Assembly (NCBI RefSeq): GCF_001317355.1
Contig: NZ_LKET01000039.1
Coordinates: forward strand, 62,001 to 126,000
Direction: 5' to 3'
Length of the DNA: 64,000 bases
From: Oxobacter pfennigii
GTDB taxonomy: Bacteria; Bacillota; Clostridia; Clostridiales; Oxobacteraceae
Numbering within the stretch: position 1 is the first letter of the stretch; the number at the start of each line of letters is the position of its first letter. Below the pieces are notes generated by a model, which worked only from the letters and a program-made list of their open reading frames with translations, made no database searches and had not been told where the DNA came from. Below, in pieces: positions 8,577 through 16,400 of this stretch. The translations under genes and the position numbers were made by a program.

Positions 8577-9389
8577 ATGAAAATGAAGAAGTTTTTAGCT
8601 GCAACTCTGGCAATCATTATGGCTATGGGCGTATTGGGCGGCTGTGGAAATGCTCCCACGGCAGAGTTGGACAAGGTTAATGCTGAACTGACGGCGGTAA
8701 AAGCTGAACTGGAAGCAGCAAAAGTATTTGATGCATCAAAATTCCCAAAATGGTTTGAGGAAGAAGGTACTTGGAGGACTGTAGAGAATGCCAATACCGC
8801 AAATAACCATCCGGGAGGATTTATTAAAGACGCATCAGGTAAACCTTCGGAAGAAAATTTGAAAGCTATGCTGCATATGGCATCCCTGGCTGTAACCTCC
8901 GGCGGAAAATCTGACTGGTACATGGTCGCCGTAACTGACCCTGATGAACAAAAGGTAATTATCGGGGATAAATACGGTGAGGCTACTTCAGACGGAACTG
9001 TTACCGTGCTTGTTTTCGGAGAAAGACTGCTTCGTCCTGATGTCAGAACAGATGAATCCAATACCTATCAGCCTGACCGCGGATATTACGACGCAGGTAT
9101 AGTTACAGGATACCTGAACGTGGCTGCCATCAGTCTCGGATATGGAACCCACATGTTCATGACGCCTGCTCTTCCGGGAGTTAACGGATTCAACGATGGG
9201 GATATAGGCCTTGATGCTAAAAAATACCTTGAAGGAACAAAATATTACATGGCCAGCACCCATGAATCCTTCAGCACTGAAAATATGAAATTTGTGTGCG
9301 CCGTAGTAATAGGTACCCTGGATGAGAAAGTTGAATCCGGAGTAACTCAAAAGGAATTCCCGGACAACTGGATTATCTGGAATAAATAA
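8577..9389 (+). CDS. Exported nitroreductase-like lipoprotein
   Basis: A lipoprotein of 270 residues with signal peptide and lipobox VLGGC (Cys23), then a short heptad-like stretch (residues about 27-47, probably a coiled-coil stalk). The remainder reads like the FMN-dependent nitroreductase fold: an active-site-like SGGKSDWYMVAVTDPDEQK strand, a central YYDAGIVTGYLNVAAISLGYGTH helix corresponding to the family's AAxxLGLG segment, and a C-terminal CAVVIG strand. ATG 8577 is chosen because GGGAGGAG lies at 8563-8570. Nitroreductase-fold proteins are usually cytoplasmic, so a lipid-anchored one beside apbE is notable. It may be a flavin-dependent reductase at the cell surface. The flavin-destructase BluB, which makes the B12 lower ligand, shares this fold, but I see no BluB-specific motif. 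Confidence 0.7.
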   Translation: MKMKKFLAATLAIIMAMGVLGGCGNAPTAELDKVNAELTAVKAELEAAKVFDASKFPKWFEEEGTWRTVENANTANNHPGGFIKDASGKPSEENLKAMLHMASLAVTSGGKSDWYMVAVTDPDEQKVIIGDKYGEATSDGTVTVLVFGERLLRPDVRTDESNTYQPDRGYYDAGIVTGYLNVAAISLGYGTHMFMTPALPGVNGFNDGDIGLDAKKYLEGTKYYMASTHESFSTENMKFVCAVVIGTLDEKVESGVTQKEFPDNWIIWNK

Positions 9390-9404
9390 TTTAATAAAAG
9401 CTTC

Positions 9405-9440
9405 AGGAAAACACTCTTTTAGAGTGTTTCCTGGCTTTAT
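9405..9440 (+). terminator. Hairpin between lipoprotein genes, weak terminator or mRNA processing stem
   Basis: CAGGAAAACACTCT and AGAGTGTTTCCTGG form a long nearly perfect stem just after the nitroreductase-like gene. Only a short, interrupted T-stretch follows and the next ribosome site begins at 9442, so partial termination or an mRNA stability element is more likely than full termination. Confidence 0.5.
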
Positions 9441-9452
9441 TGGAGGGTGAAG

Positions 9453-10145
9453 ATGAAAAAGAGATTGATACTTGGGATAATAGCGCTGACGCTTATTGCA
9501 GCCTTGATGACGGGATGCAATAGTCCTGCTCCGGCTCCAAAGGGGCCGGAGGGTGAACCAGCGGCAACGGGAACAGAGACATCGGGTGCAGAAGAAATAA
9601 ATGAATTAAAAGAAGTATTTGAAGCAGATTATAAAGCTGTTTCCTCAGATTATAAGGTAGATGAGAAAGCAATAGGAACCGTATTGTATGCGGCAGAGGG
9701 TGAATCAGCTGATGGCACTAAAGTCCTGGCTCTAAAGGTAAAAAGCGCCAACAAGATGAATTACGAAAAAACGGCAAGAACAGGGTGGGACGCATCTGAG
9801 CCAAGCCCATTTACAATGATTATCGTAATCAACAAGGATACCAACAAGGTAGCTGCATGGAAAATGGTCACGGACGGCACAAAGAAGCCGGAGTACTTCA
9901 CAGTGCCTGAAGAAAACATCGACAAATATATGAGTGTCGAAATAACAAGTGAGGATGTATTCGATGATTTTACTGAAGGGTTGGTGCTAAGCCTGGATGT
10001 TGAAAAGGATGTCGATGCTGAGGACAACAGCATAATAGCAGGAACATCCATCGTATATACAGGTGTATCGGAAGCCGGAACCTTCAGCGGCCAGCATGTG
10101 AGACAGTGCTTTAAGACTGCCGCCTACTTCTATTCAAATTATTAA
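9453..10145 (+). CDS. Lipoprotein with a degenerate FMN_bind-like domain
   Basis: A 230-residue lipoprotein (lipobox LMTGC, Cys22) with a Pro/Gly/Thr-rich spacer to about residue 48. The C-terminal part has the order seen in FMN_bind domains: a strand rich in TMIIVINKDTNKVAAWKMV, a phenylalanine/acid-rich middle, and a final SIVYTGVSEAGTFSG helix start leading into HVRQCFKTAAYFY. The canonical ApbE target (D-x-x-S/T-G-A-T) is not present, so covalent flavinylation is doubtful. ATG 9453 fits GGAGGG at 9442-9447. It follows the nitroreductase-like gene by about 60 bases and lies opposite apbE, so the three could form an exported flavin-linked redox group. Assignment is tentative; I do not recognise a named family with certainty. 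Confidence 0.5.
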   Translation: MKKRLILGIIALTLIAALMTGCNSPAPAPKGPEGEPAATGTETSGAEEINELKEVFEADYKAVSSDYKVDEKAIGTVLYAAEGESADGTKVLALKVKSANKMNYEKTARTGWDASEPSPFTMIIVINKDTNKVAAWKMVTDGTKKPEYFTVPEENIDKYMSVEITSEDVFDDFTEGLVLSLDVEKDVDAEDNSIIAGTSIVYTGVSEAGTFSGQHVRQCFKTAAYFYSNY

Positions 10146-10220
10146 CAGCAGCTTTTTGCCAATTTTATAGTATGTATTTTCTGAAAATACCAGTTTGTTA
10201 AATATAGTAAATGTATAGTA

Positions 10221-10250
10221 TTGCATAAGATGGCAGAACTATGGTATATT
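10221..10250 (+). promoter_or_regulatory. Sigma-70-type promoter of riboswitch cassette 1
   Basis: TTGCAT at 10221-10226 and TATATT at 10245-10250 with an 18-base spacer. The same arrangement precedes five other cassettes of this family at nearly the same distance from the aptamer. Confidence 0.7.
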
Positions 10251-10270
10251 TTAGATACAGGAAAAATTGA

Positions 10271-10471
10271 ATATTATTATCGGGTGCCCATTTTATAGAA
10301 ATGGGTTAAAAGGGAAAGTGGTGAAAGACCACTGCAGCCCACCGTTACTGTGATGTTGACGAAACCTTGAAAAATCACTGAAATTTTATTTTGGGAAGAG
10401 AAGGGAGTAGGATGAAGCTCAGCCAGGAAACCTGCCCGGTAATTGTTGAATCTTTCGGAGGGAAGGATAAT
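10271..10471 (+). promoter_or_regulatory. Cobalamin riboswitch 1
   Basis: Contains the conserved AAAGGGAAAGTGGTGAAA segment, a GCAGCCCACCGTTACTGTGA core and the B12 box AGCCAGGAAACCTGCC near 10421-10436. Closing stem P1 is formed by ATTATCGGG and CCCGGTAAT. A conserved ATCTTTC-GGAGG-GAAGGAT hairpin follows, in the position of the loop that contacts the aptamer in this class. Binding of cobalamin should favour the terminator at 10548, so the downstream DUF2292 trio is expected to be repressed by B12. Confidence 0.95.
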
Positions 10472-10547
10472 GCAATGCGGATGAACAGAATAATTAATTA
10501 TTTGTTTATCCTTTGAATGTTTGAAATGAATTATCTATTAGATAGAA

Positions 10548-10576
10548 CACCTCTGAGAAACCGGAGGTGTTTTTTA
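10548..10576 (+). terminator. Riboswitch 1 expression-platform terminator
   Basis: CACCTC (10548-10553) pairs with GAGGTG (10564-10569) and is followed by TTTTTT. The same hairpin with variable loop follows every cassette of this riboswitch family. Confidence 0.85.
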
Positions 10577-10634
10577 TTTATAATACAAAATATTTGGATT
10601 AATTCACTAAACAAACATGCGGGCATGCTTAAAA

Positions 10635-10685
10635 GCTGGCCGGAGAAACCGGAGGCATTATCCCATAGGATGATGCCTTTTTTTG
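10635..10685 (+). terminator. Second conserved leader element with terminator (copy 1)
   Basis: A small CCGG-AGAAA-CCGG hairpin is followed directly by the stem AGGCATTATCC / GGATGATGCCT and a run of seven T. The roughly 50-base block is strongly conserved with one at 13283-13331, and the stem difference between the copies (G-U versus A-U pairing) keeps the structure. It lies between the riboswitch terminator and the DUF2292 genes, so transcription must pass two terminators. Confidence 0.7.
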
Positions 10686-10722
10686 ATATAAATGTAAAAT
10701 TCAGATAAAAGGAGGGGAAAGG

Positions 10723-10875
10723 ATGGAACAGGAGAAAATAAAAATGGATTTGACAAGAAAAGAAAGAAGGCTTTTGGAAATTATACGCAATACACAGTGT
10801 AAAGAAATGAAAATTTCTGTCCAGGACAGGCAGCCTATCAAGATTGAAGAAGTAAAAAAAAATATAAAGCTCTAG
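10723..10875 (+). CDS. YezD/DUF2292 family small protein, copy 1
   Basis: A 50-residue protein starting at ATG 10723 behind AAAGGAGGGGAAA. It carries the DUF2292 pattern: KERRLLEIIRNTQ, then a variable turn, KISVQDRQPIKIEEV and a final basic NIKL. It lacks the usual YG before the second strand (CKEM here instead), making it the most divergent of the three tandem copies. No signal peptide or membrane segment. Function of the family is unknown; members are often found near sulfur or redox metabolism genes. The position directly behind riboswitch 1 implies expression when cobalamin is low. Confidence 0.82.
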   Translation: MEQEKIKMDLTRKERRLLEIIRNTQCKEMKISVQDRQPIKIEEVKKNIKL

Positions 10876-10943
10876 GAATTATTCATATAAGACACTACGG
10901 AGGCAGGAATAGAAAGGGCTTGAAATAACTGGGGGGTGGAAAG

Positions 10944-11096
10944 GTGGCTGAAGTCGGTCAGGAAATGGAGGTTACACAAAAGGAAAAAAAACTCATCGAG
11001 CTTATACGGGCCCTTCAATATGGTGAGATAACCATAATGGTGGTGGACAAGCAGCCTATGGAAGTGGAGGAGGTAAGAAAAAGTACCCGGTTTTAA
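10944..11096 (+). CDS. YezD/DUF2292 family small protein, copy 2
   Basis: Fifty residues from GTG 10944, with GGGGGGTGGAAAG upstream. It has the full family pattern: KEKKLIELIRALQYGEITIMVVDKQP, then MEVEEVRKS. Three paralogues of identical length (50 aa) in a row, each with its own strong ribosome site, indicate tandem duplication with selection for length. Predicted as one helix followed by a two-stranded beta hairpin; cytoplasmic. Function unknown. Confidence 0.85.
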   Translation: MAEVGQEMEVTQKEKKLIELIRALQYGEITIMVVDKQPMEVEEVRKSTRF

Positions 11097-11134
11097 ATTT
11101 TTGACCGGACAATATAATCTGAGGAGGTAAAAAA

Positions 11135-11287
11135 GTGGCTAATCACACCCAGGAAACAGAAATAACCACCAAAGAAAAAAAGCTTATTGAAATTCTCAGA
11201 AATACCAGCTATGGCGATATTACAGTCACTGTCGAAGATAAGCAGCCTGCGGTGGTGGAGGAAGCGGTGAAATCCATTAAACTGTAA
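11135..11287 (+). CDS. YezD/DUF2292 family small protein, copy 3
   Basis: Fifty residues from GTG 11135 behind GAGGAGG. It shows KEKKLIEILRNTSYGDI followed by TVTVEDKQP and VVEEAVKSIKL, the closest of the three to the family consensus. The shared DKQP turn in copies 2 and 3 (DRQP in copy 1) replaces the DGK/DGR turn typical elsewhere. It ends the short operon controlled by riboswitch 1; no obvious terminator follows before the next promoter at 11391. Confidence 0.85.
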   Translation: MANHTQETEITTKEKKLIEILRNTSYGDITVTVEDKQPAVVEEAVKSIKL

Positions 11288-11390
11288 TAGTTTGTGTAAT
11301 TTTAAAATATGCTGGCTGTCTTAAGTATATCTCAGGACTATAAAGCGGCAAAAACTGTAAAAAAATTTATATAACGCTATTGTAATTAGG

Positions 11391-11419
11391 TTGATATTAT
11401 GGTAATATTTAGGTAAGAT
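11391..11419 (+). promoter_or_regulatory. Promoter of the tandem leader before riboswitch 2
   Basis: TTGATA at 11391-11396 and TAAGAT at 11414-11419 with a 17-base spacer. No second good promoter separates the first leader terminator (11552-11591) from riboswitch 2, so one transcript probably carries both elements. Confidence 0.6.
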
Positions 11420-11425
11420 AATAAT

Positions 11426-11591
11426 GGACAAGCATACTAATAATTATATCATTTATATTTGAAGATATAAATTTGCACATGCGGAGTTTCTGTCATTTAT
11501 TACATACCTGCATGTGAAAGCGGGCAACCGCAGAATGCTTATCGAACAACGGGGGCATTGAATTGTGTTATACAGTTCAATGCCCCTTTTT
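11426..11591 (+). ncRNA. Unidentified structured leader RNA ending in a terminator
   Basis: About 165 bases of non-coding transcript with four successive stems: ATTTATAT/ATATAAAT (about 11450-11471), CACATGC/GCATGTG (about 11476-11516), a GNRA hairpin GCGG-GCAA-CCGC (11520-11531), and the terminator GGGGCATTGAA/TTCAATGCCCC with T-run (11552-11591). AATGC at 11534-11538 can pair with GCATT at 11554-11558, which would break the terminator stem, the logic of a riboswitch or attenuator. I do not recognise a known class. It stands directly upstream of riboswitch 2 and a secreted DUF4430-like gene. Confidence 0.5.
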
Positions 11592-11608
11592 ATATAAAAC
11601 TGAATAGA

Positions 11609-11788
11609 TAAACTGCAAGGGTATCCGGCTGCCATAGGGCAAACCGGATTTAAAAGGGAACCGGGTGAAAATCCCGGACGGTCCGGCCACTGTAAGCGGG
11701 GAATTGCTTTTATAAAAGCCACTGGAAAAATCCGGGAAGGTAAAAAGCAGTAAGGAGCCGCAAGTCAGGAGACCTGCCTTTACAGCAA
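11609..11788 (+). promoter_or_regulatory. Cobalamin riboswitch 2 (divergent type)
   Basis: Recognisable by GGGAACCGGGTGAAAATCCCGG, a CGGTCCGGCCACTGTAA core, GCCACTGG and the B12 box AGTCAGGAGACCTGCC (about 11763-11778). It differs in many positions from the six-copy family nearby and resembles the standard adenosylcobalamin type. A CATAAACCTT/AAGGCTTTATG hairpin follows (about 11791-11820). Confidence 0.95.
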
Positions 11789-11829
11789 ATTCATAAACCT
11801 TCCGCAGAAAGGCTTTATGCAATACCGCT

Positions 11830-11915
11830 CCGGTTGTATAACTTACGTTATACAACCGGAACCGCAGGATTTGATGTGCAAGCCCCAGCTTTAACAGGAA
11901 GACGGGGTTTTTATA
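11830..11915 (+). terminator. Riboswitch 2 expression platform: long hairpin then terminator
   Basis: A perfect 13-base-pair stem CCGGTTGTATAAC/GTTATACAACCGG (11830-11859) is followed by AAGCCCC/GGGGTTT with a T-run (11880-11915). The first stem has no T-run and may be an antiterminator-excluding helix or a stability stem; the second looks like the terminator. Confidence 0.65.
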
Positions 11916-12055
11916 TTTTCTAAAGCAAGCCTTGCATACGGATGTGTTTGTAACCCGGTTTATAGTGATATGCCTTTTCCTTAGAAAGAAGGGCCCGTCT
12001 TTCAAGAGATAAGGATATGTCATTGTAAAAATATATCAAAATTGGAGGAATAAAA

Positions 12056-12652
12056 ATGAAAAGCATGGTTAAAGGCTTCAGAAGCAAGCTGGCCCTTTTA
12101 ATGGCGCTGGTAGTAGTGTTCTCCTTCTCGCTCTCAATGACGGCATTTGCCGCTATCGACACCACGGTTACAGTCAAGTTTTACAATGATACCGTAGACC
12201 CGGATGTACAGCTTTGGACGACACGGACTGTAGAGTATGATTCTGCTGTCCCCGTTAGTAAACCATACCTGCCTGGCGGTTACACCGATCCGTTAGGCGG
12301 TGCGGCCTCTGTCTATGATGCCATTTTTGCTGCAGCGGAACAGATTAGAGCGTTACCGGATGAGGACCCGGAAATTGAAGATCCGCCAGTTGTCGGATGG
12401 GATGCTAATCCTGCTTACGGCGACCCTGGCGGGTATATTGAGGCTATTGGAGATTTTGTAACATGGAATGATTACGACTATGACCCTATAACCGGGCACC
12501 ATATCTCCGAGGGAGAGGGCTGGGTATGCACTGTTATTCCAGACGGCGACGATCCATACGATCCGATACAGTATCTTACCGCCGAAGCTCTGGAAGACGG
12601 TATGGAAATTATATTCCGTTTCCAGTCCTATCGTTATGAGTGGGATGATTAA
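12056..12652 (+). CDS. Secreted small DUF4430-like (transcobalamin beta-domain-like) protein
   Basis: A 198-residue secreted protein with signal peptide (cleavage probably after AFA, residue 32). The mature part is a single small domain. It follows the DUF4430 plan, with VTVKFYNDT as first strand, a SVYDAIFAAAEQI helix equivalent to the KVSDVFYKVL helix of larger neighbours, a GGYIEAI and GEGWVCTVIPDG strand pair in place of GWMYxVNG, and LEDGMEIIFRFQSY equivalent to LxDGDxVxWHY. The sequence is acidic and aromatic. ATG 12056 follows GGAGGAA. No wall-anchor motif is present, so it may be released or held by a partner. Likely a corrinoid-related binding domain, controlled by the unknown leader plus riboswitch 2; ligand is inferred only. 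Confidence 0.65.
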   Translation: MKSMVKGFRSKLALLMALVVVFSFSLSMTAFAAIDTTVTVKFYNDTVDPDVQLWTTRTVEYDSAVPVSKPYLPGGYTDPLGGAASVYDAIFAAAEQIRALPDEDPEIEDPPVVGWDANPAYGDPGGYIEAIGDFVTWNDYDYDPITGHHISEGEGWVCTVIPDGDDPYDPIQYLTAEALEDGMEIIFRFQSYRYEWDD

Positions 12653-12680
12653 TGAAATGATGCCTTAAGGCACAGGCAGG

Positions 12681-12720
12681 AGCAGGAGGAATTCCGCAGG
12701 AATTCTCCCCTGCTTTTTGC
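12681..12720 (+). terminator. Terminator after the small DUF4430-like gene
   Basis: AGCAGGAGGAATTCC and GGAATTCTCCCCTGCT form a long stem followed by TTTTT. Confidence 0.85.
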
Positions 12721-12840
12721 CGTTTTTAAAAATAATATAGTATTTTCCTTTTATTCTATACAGCTTTTTAAACAGTTATTCCAAGAGGCCTCCATAAAAA
12801 ATGCGAAATCTATATATTTCGGCAAGATATGAATTAAATA

Positions 12841-12870
12841 TTGCACACAATGAAATAATCATGCTATATT
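12841..12870 (+). promoter_or_regulatory. Promoter of riboswitch cassette 3
   Basis: TTGCAC at 12841-12846 and TATATT at 12865-12870, 18-base spacer, matching the other cassettes. Confidence 0.7.
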
Positions 12871-12890
12871 TAAATAAGAGATAAAACTGA

Positions 12891-13091
12891 ATATTCCATT
12901 ACCGGGTGCCCATTCCACAGGGATGGGTTAAAAGGGAAAGTGGTGAAAAACCACTGCAGCCCACCGTTACTGTGATGTTGACGAAACCTGTAAAAATCAC
13001 TGGAATATATTCCGGGAAGATAAGGGAGTAGAATGAAACTCAGCCAGGAAACCTGCCCGATAATTGTTGAATCTTTCGGGGGGAAAGATAA
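12891..13091 (+). promoter_or_regulatory. Cobalamin riboswitch 3
   Basis: Same cassette family as riboswitch 1: AAAGGGAAAGTGGTGAAA, GCAGCCCACCGTTACTGTGA, AATCACTGG and B12 box AGCCAGGAAACCTGCC, then the ATCTTTC/GAAAGAT hairpin. Controls the 2555-residue surface protein. Confidence 0.95.
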
Positions 13092-13159
13092 TACAGGGCA
13101 GGAAGCAATATTGGTAAATGTATCTGAACTTACTATCTGAAGTAATTATCTTTTTAAGA

Positions 13160-13187
13160 CACCTCTGAATAATGGGGGTGTTTTTTT
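13160..13187 (+). terminator. Riboswitch 3 expression-platform terminator
   Basis: CACCTC pairs with GGGGTG, followed by seven T. Confidence 0.8.
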
Positions 13188-13282
13188 ATTGGCCTGAGAA
13201 TAACTCTGGTTATCTTTTAATTTATATTTAAGAAGGATGTGATGAATAGTAAGGGAAAAAGAAGGCAAAAGAATAAATAAAT

Positions 13283-13331
13283 GCTGACCGGAGATACCGG
13301 AGGCATTATCCTGCAGGATAATGCCTTTTTT
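13283..13331 (+). terminator. Second conserved leader element with terminator (copy 2)
   Basis: CCGG-AGATA-CCGG followed by AGGCATTATCC/GGATAATGCCT and TTTTTT; counterpart of 10635-10685. It sits between riboswitch 3 and the surface protein gene, giving this leader two serial terminators. Confidence 0.7.
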
Positions 13332-13410
13332 AATGAGGTGGTTTTGATGAAATAGCATAATTTCTGATAGTTAGAGGAATAAAATTAATATTTCTAAGGA
13401 GGATCGATAC

Positions 13411-16400
13411 ATGCAGCAAAAGAGAAGAAAGTTTTGCACAAAGCTCATAAGCATGCTTCTTACCGCCGTTATGATTATAGGTATGCTGCCCCTTAGTGCC
13501 TTTGCCGCTGAAAGCCCCCTTAGCATATCGGCACATCCCGAAGATGCTGAGGTAAAAGTGGGACAAACCGCCGCCTTTAATGTCACGGCAGAAGGAGGGG
13601 ACGAGCCTTATTCTTACCAGTGGGAAAGCAATGGCGGTACAGATTGGGAAGAAATTGAAGGAGCAAATTCTGAAGTATATGTGACCAGTCCCACCGTAAT
13701 AAGCATGAACGGCTATAAGTACCGCTGCAAAGTAACTGACGACAGCAATGCAAGCGTAACATCCGATGAGGCTACCCTTACGGTTGAAGAACATGCCAGC
13801 ATCGCCATATCGGCGCATCCCGAAGATGCTGAGGTAAAAGTAGGGCAAACTGCTGCCTTTAGTGTCACGGCAGAAGGAGGGGACGAGCCTTATTCCTACC
13901 AGTGGGAAAGCAATGATGACACCGGCTGGGAAGAAATTGAAGGCGCAACTTCCGGTGTATATGTGACCAGCCCCACCGTAATAAGTATGGACGGCTATAA
14001 GTACCGCTGCACCGTAACCGACAGCAGCAATGAAAGTGCAACATCGGATGAAGCTACCCTTACGGTTGAAGAATATTTCAGCGGGGGAAAAGGAACCGAG
14101 AGTGAACCATATCTCATAAGCAGCAAGGATGACCTTGCCAACCTGTCTGATTATATATACAATGGCTCAGTCAATGAAGAGAGTACAAGATTTAACGTAA
14201 TGTACTACAAACAAACAGCAGATATAAACTTAGGTGGCTCAAGTTCAGGCTCATGGACACCTATAGGGCGCAGCGGCACAAATTATGTATTCAAGGGATA
14301 TTACGATGGGGACAAGAATAATATTACAGGGTTGTATATAAAAAATACAAGTACGCCTGTGACCGCCAAAATCATGGGACTGTTCGGATATCTAAACGGG
14401 GCAACTATTAAAAATGTAAATATAATATCACCGGATATTGAAGTATCCGGAAGCCAGCAAGGAGCTGCAGTAGCAGGAACCGGAGCATTGGCAGGCGCTG
14501 CTTTAAACTCTTCTATTCAAAGCTGTACGGTACAGGGAGGCACCATAAAATCCGACTACTGGGCAGGAGGGCTTGTAGGATTGCTGCAGGCAAGCGTTAT
14601 GGGAGCAACAGCTACGGTAGAGGGCTGCTATACGGATATTGACGTGAGCAGCAGTGGAAATGCCGGTGTCGGCGGTGTAGTAGGATTTATAAATTTTAAT
14701 AACAACAGTAAAGACGGAGTAATTACCGTGAAAGACTGTTATTCCATGGGAGATGTATCCTGCACTCACGGCAGCAAGCCTTTAATAGGCGGAGTAGTTG
14801 GCGGAAACAATCAGGCTACGGCAATAGACACAGGTTCCATAACCATAGAAAACTGCTATGCCACAGGCACAATTAACGGCAAAGCGGGAAATACGAAAGG
14901 TGCCGGAATAGGTGGGATAACGGGAACACCCAACAGTTCTGCGGCAAGCAGTACAGCACAGATAAAAAACAATGCTGCCATAAATAAAGAAATTAAAAAT
15001 GAAAGTACGCCTCCTAATACCAACGATGAATTCGGACGCATTTCAGGTGTTGAGAAGAGCGGAAGCTTTTCAGGCAATATAGCCTGGGACGGTATGAAGG
15101 TAAAAGGTGCTGCCGTTACAGGCGGTGCTTCGGATAAAAACGGCGAGCCTAAAACTATGGCCGAGATTAAAACAAAGAGCACATGGGAAGCCTTAGGCTT
15201 TAACTTCACGAATACCTGGGAATGGGACGAAGATCTTTCATATCCTAAGCTTAAGGGATTGCCGGGGCAAAATGCAAACCCCTTCCCAGAAGCAGTAAAT
15301 CTGCCGATTATATCGGCGCAGCCTGAAAATATTACAGTGGCGGCAGGGCAGGGAGCTGTATTCAGCGTGACGGCTTCAGGAGACAGCGCCATCCTTGCCT
15401 ACCAATGGGAAAGCAATGACGGTACCGGCTGGGAAGAAATTGAAGAGGCAGCATCGGTGGAATACACAATAGCCGCAGCTACTTTAGAAATGAACGGATG
15501 GCAGTACCGTTGCGTTATTACCGATATAAACGGTAACGTGACATCAAATGCAGCAGTACTTACAGTAATAGAAGAGTCACTGGCCGAGGAACAGCTTCGG
15601 AAGGTGAAGGATTTTTACGATGCAAATAAGACCCTGACGGCGCCTCTGGAAGCCACGGCATTATACGGCGCAGGTGTGGACCTTTCAGTCTACAATGCCG
15701 GTTCCCTTACGGAAAACGCATATTATTTAAAAGACAGCAGTGGTATATCTAACATTATATTTGCGGTAAATCCGGGAGGCATAAACGTACAGGGCCAGCT
15801 GGCCCTGCTCATAATGGACAGCATAGCCCTAGGAAAGAACCCGGCAGCTTTAAACGGAAAAAACTATGTACATGAATTGAATAAATATCAGAACAGCAGC
15901 GGTAAAAATGGTAACACTCCTACACCGCGCTTTGACAGTAATGCTTCAGCGGCAAATAATATGGCGTTGCTGGGGCTCCATACCTACTGGGGCGGCGGGG
16001 ATTATCCCATGCAGAATGAATTTCCTTTATACATAGGAGAAGATGTATACATTTCATATCTTCTTAATAGTTATCCAGGGAATGGTTACGTGAGCGGTAA
16101 TCTAAACGGAATGTGGGGACTTGATACTACAGCAGACAACAGGCTGGTTGTTACCTACTGGATGATGCAGGGACTGTGGGCAGCTGCTGACCCTTCGCAG
16201 CTTACAGCTGATAACATAGGAAAATCCATGGCATTTATGGATTCCGAATATGCAAAGACGGGCAGCGAAAACAAGATTACCTCATCCTGCGAGCTTATGG
16301 CGGCATATATAATATCAAGGCTTTCCTATGGTGAAGAGGTTGACGATGAAATGTGGCAGAAGCTGGCGGCCTTCCAGTTAGAAGACGGCAGCTACAAGAG

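Noticed and set aside
8577-9389. BluB, the lower-ligand-forming flavin destructase
   Set aside because: The fold is similar but the protein is an exported lipoprotein and no BluB-specific motif was recognised.
10517-10708. Plus-strand open frame of 63 codons between riboswitch 1 and the DUF2292 genes
   Set aside because: It runs through two terminator hairpins, has no ribosome site at its start, and the conserved signal there is RNA structure; the homologous element at 13283 reads in a different peptide.
13330-13848. Minus-strand open frame opposite the start of the 2555 aa gene
   Set aside because: Shadow of the Ig repeats, with its own internal repeat mirroring the sense strand; no ribosome site.
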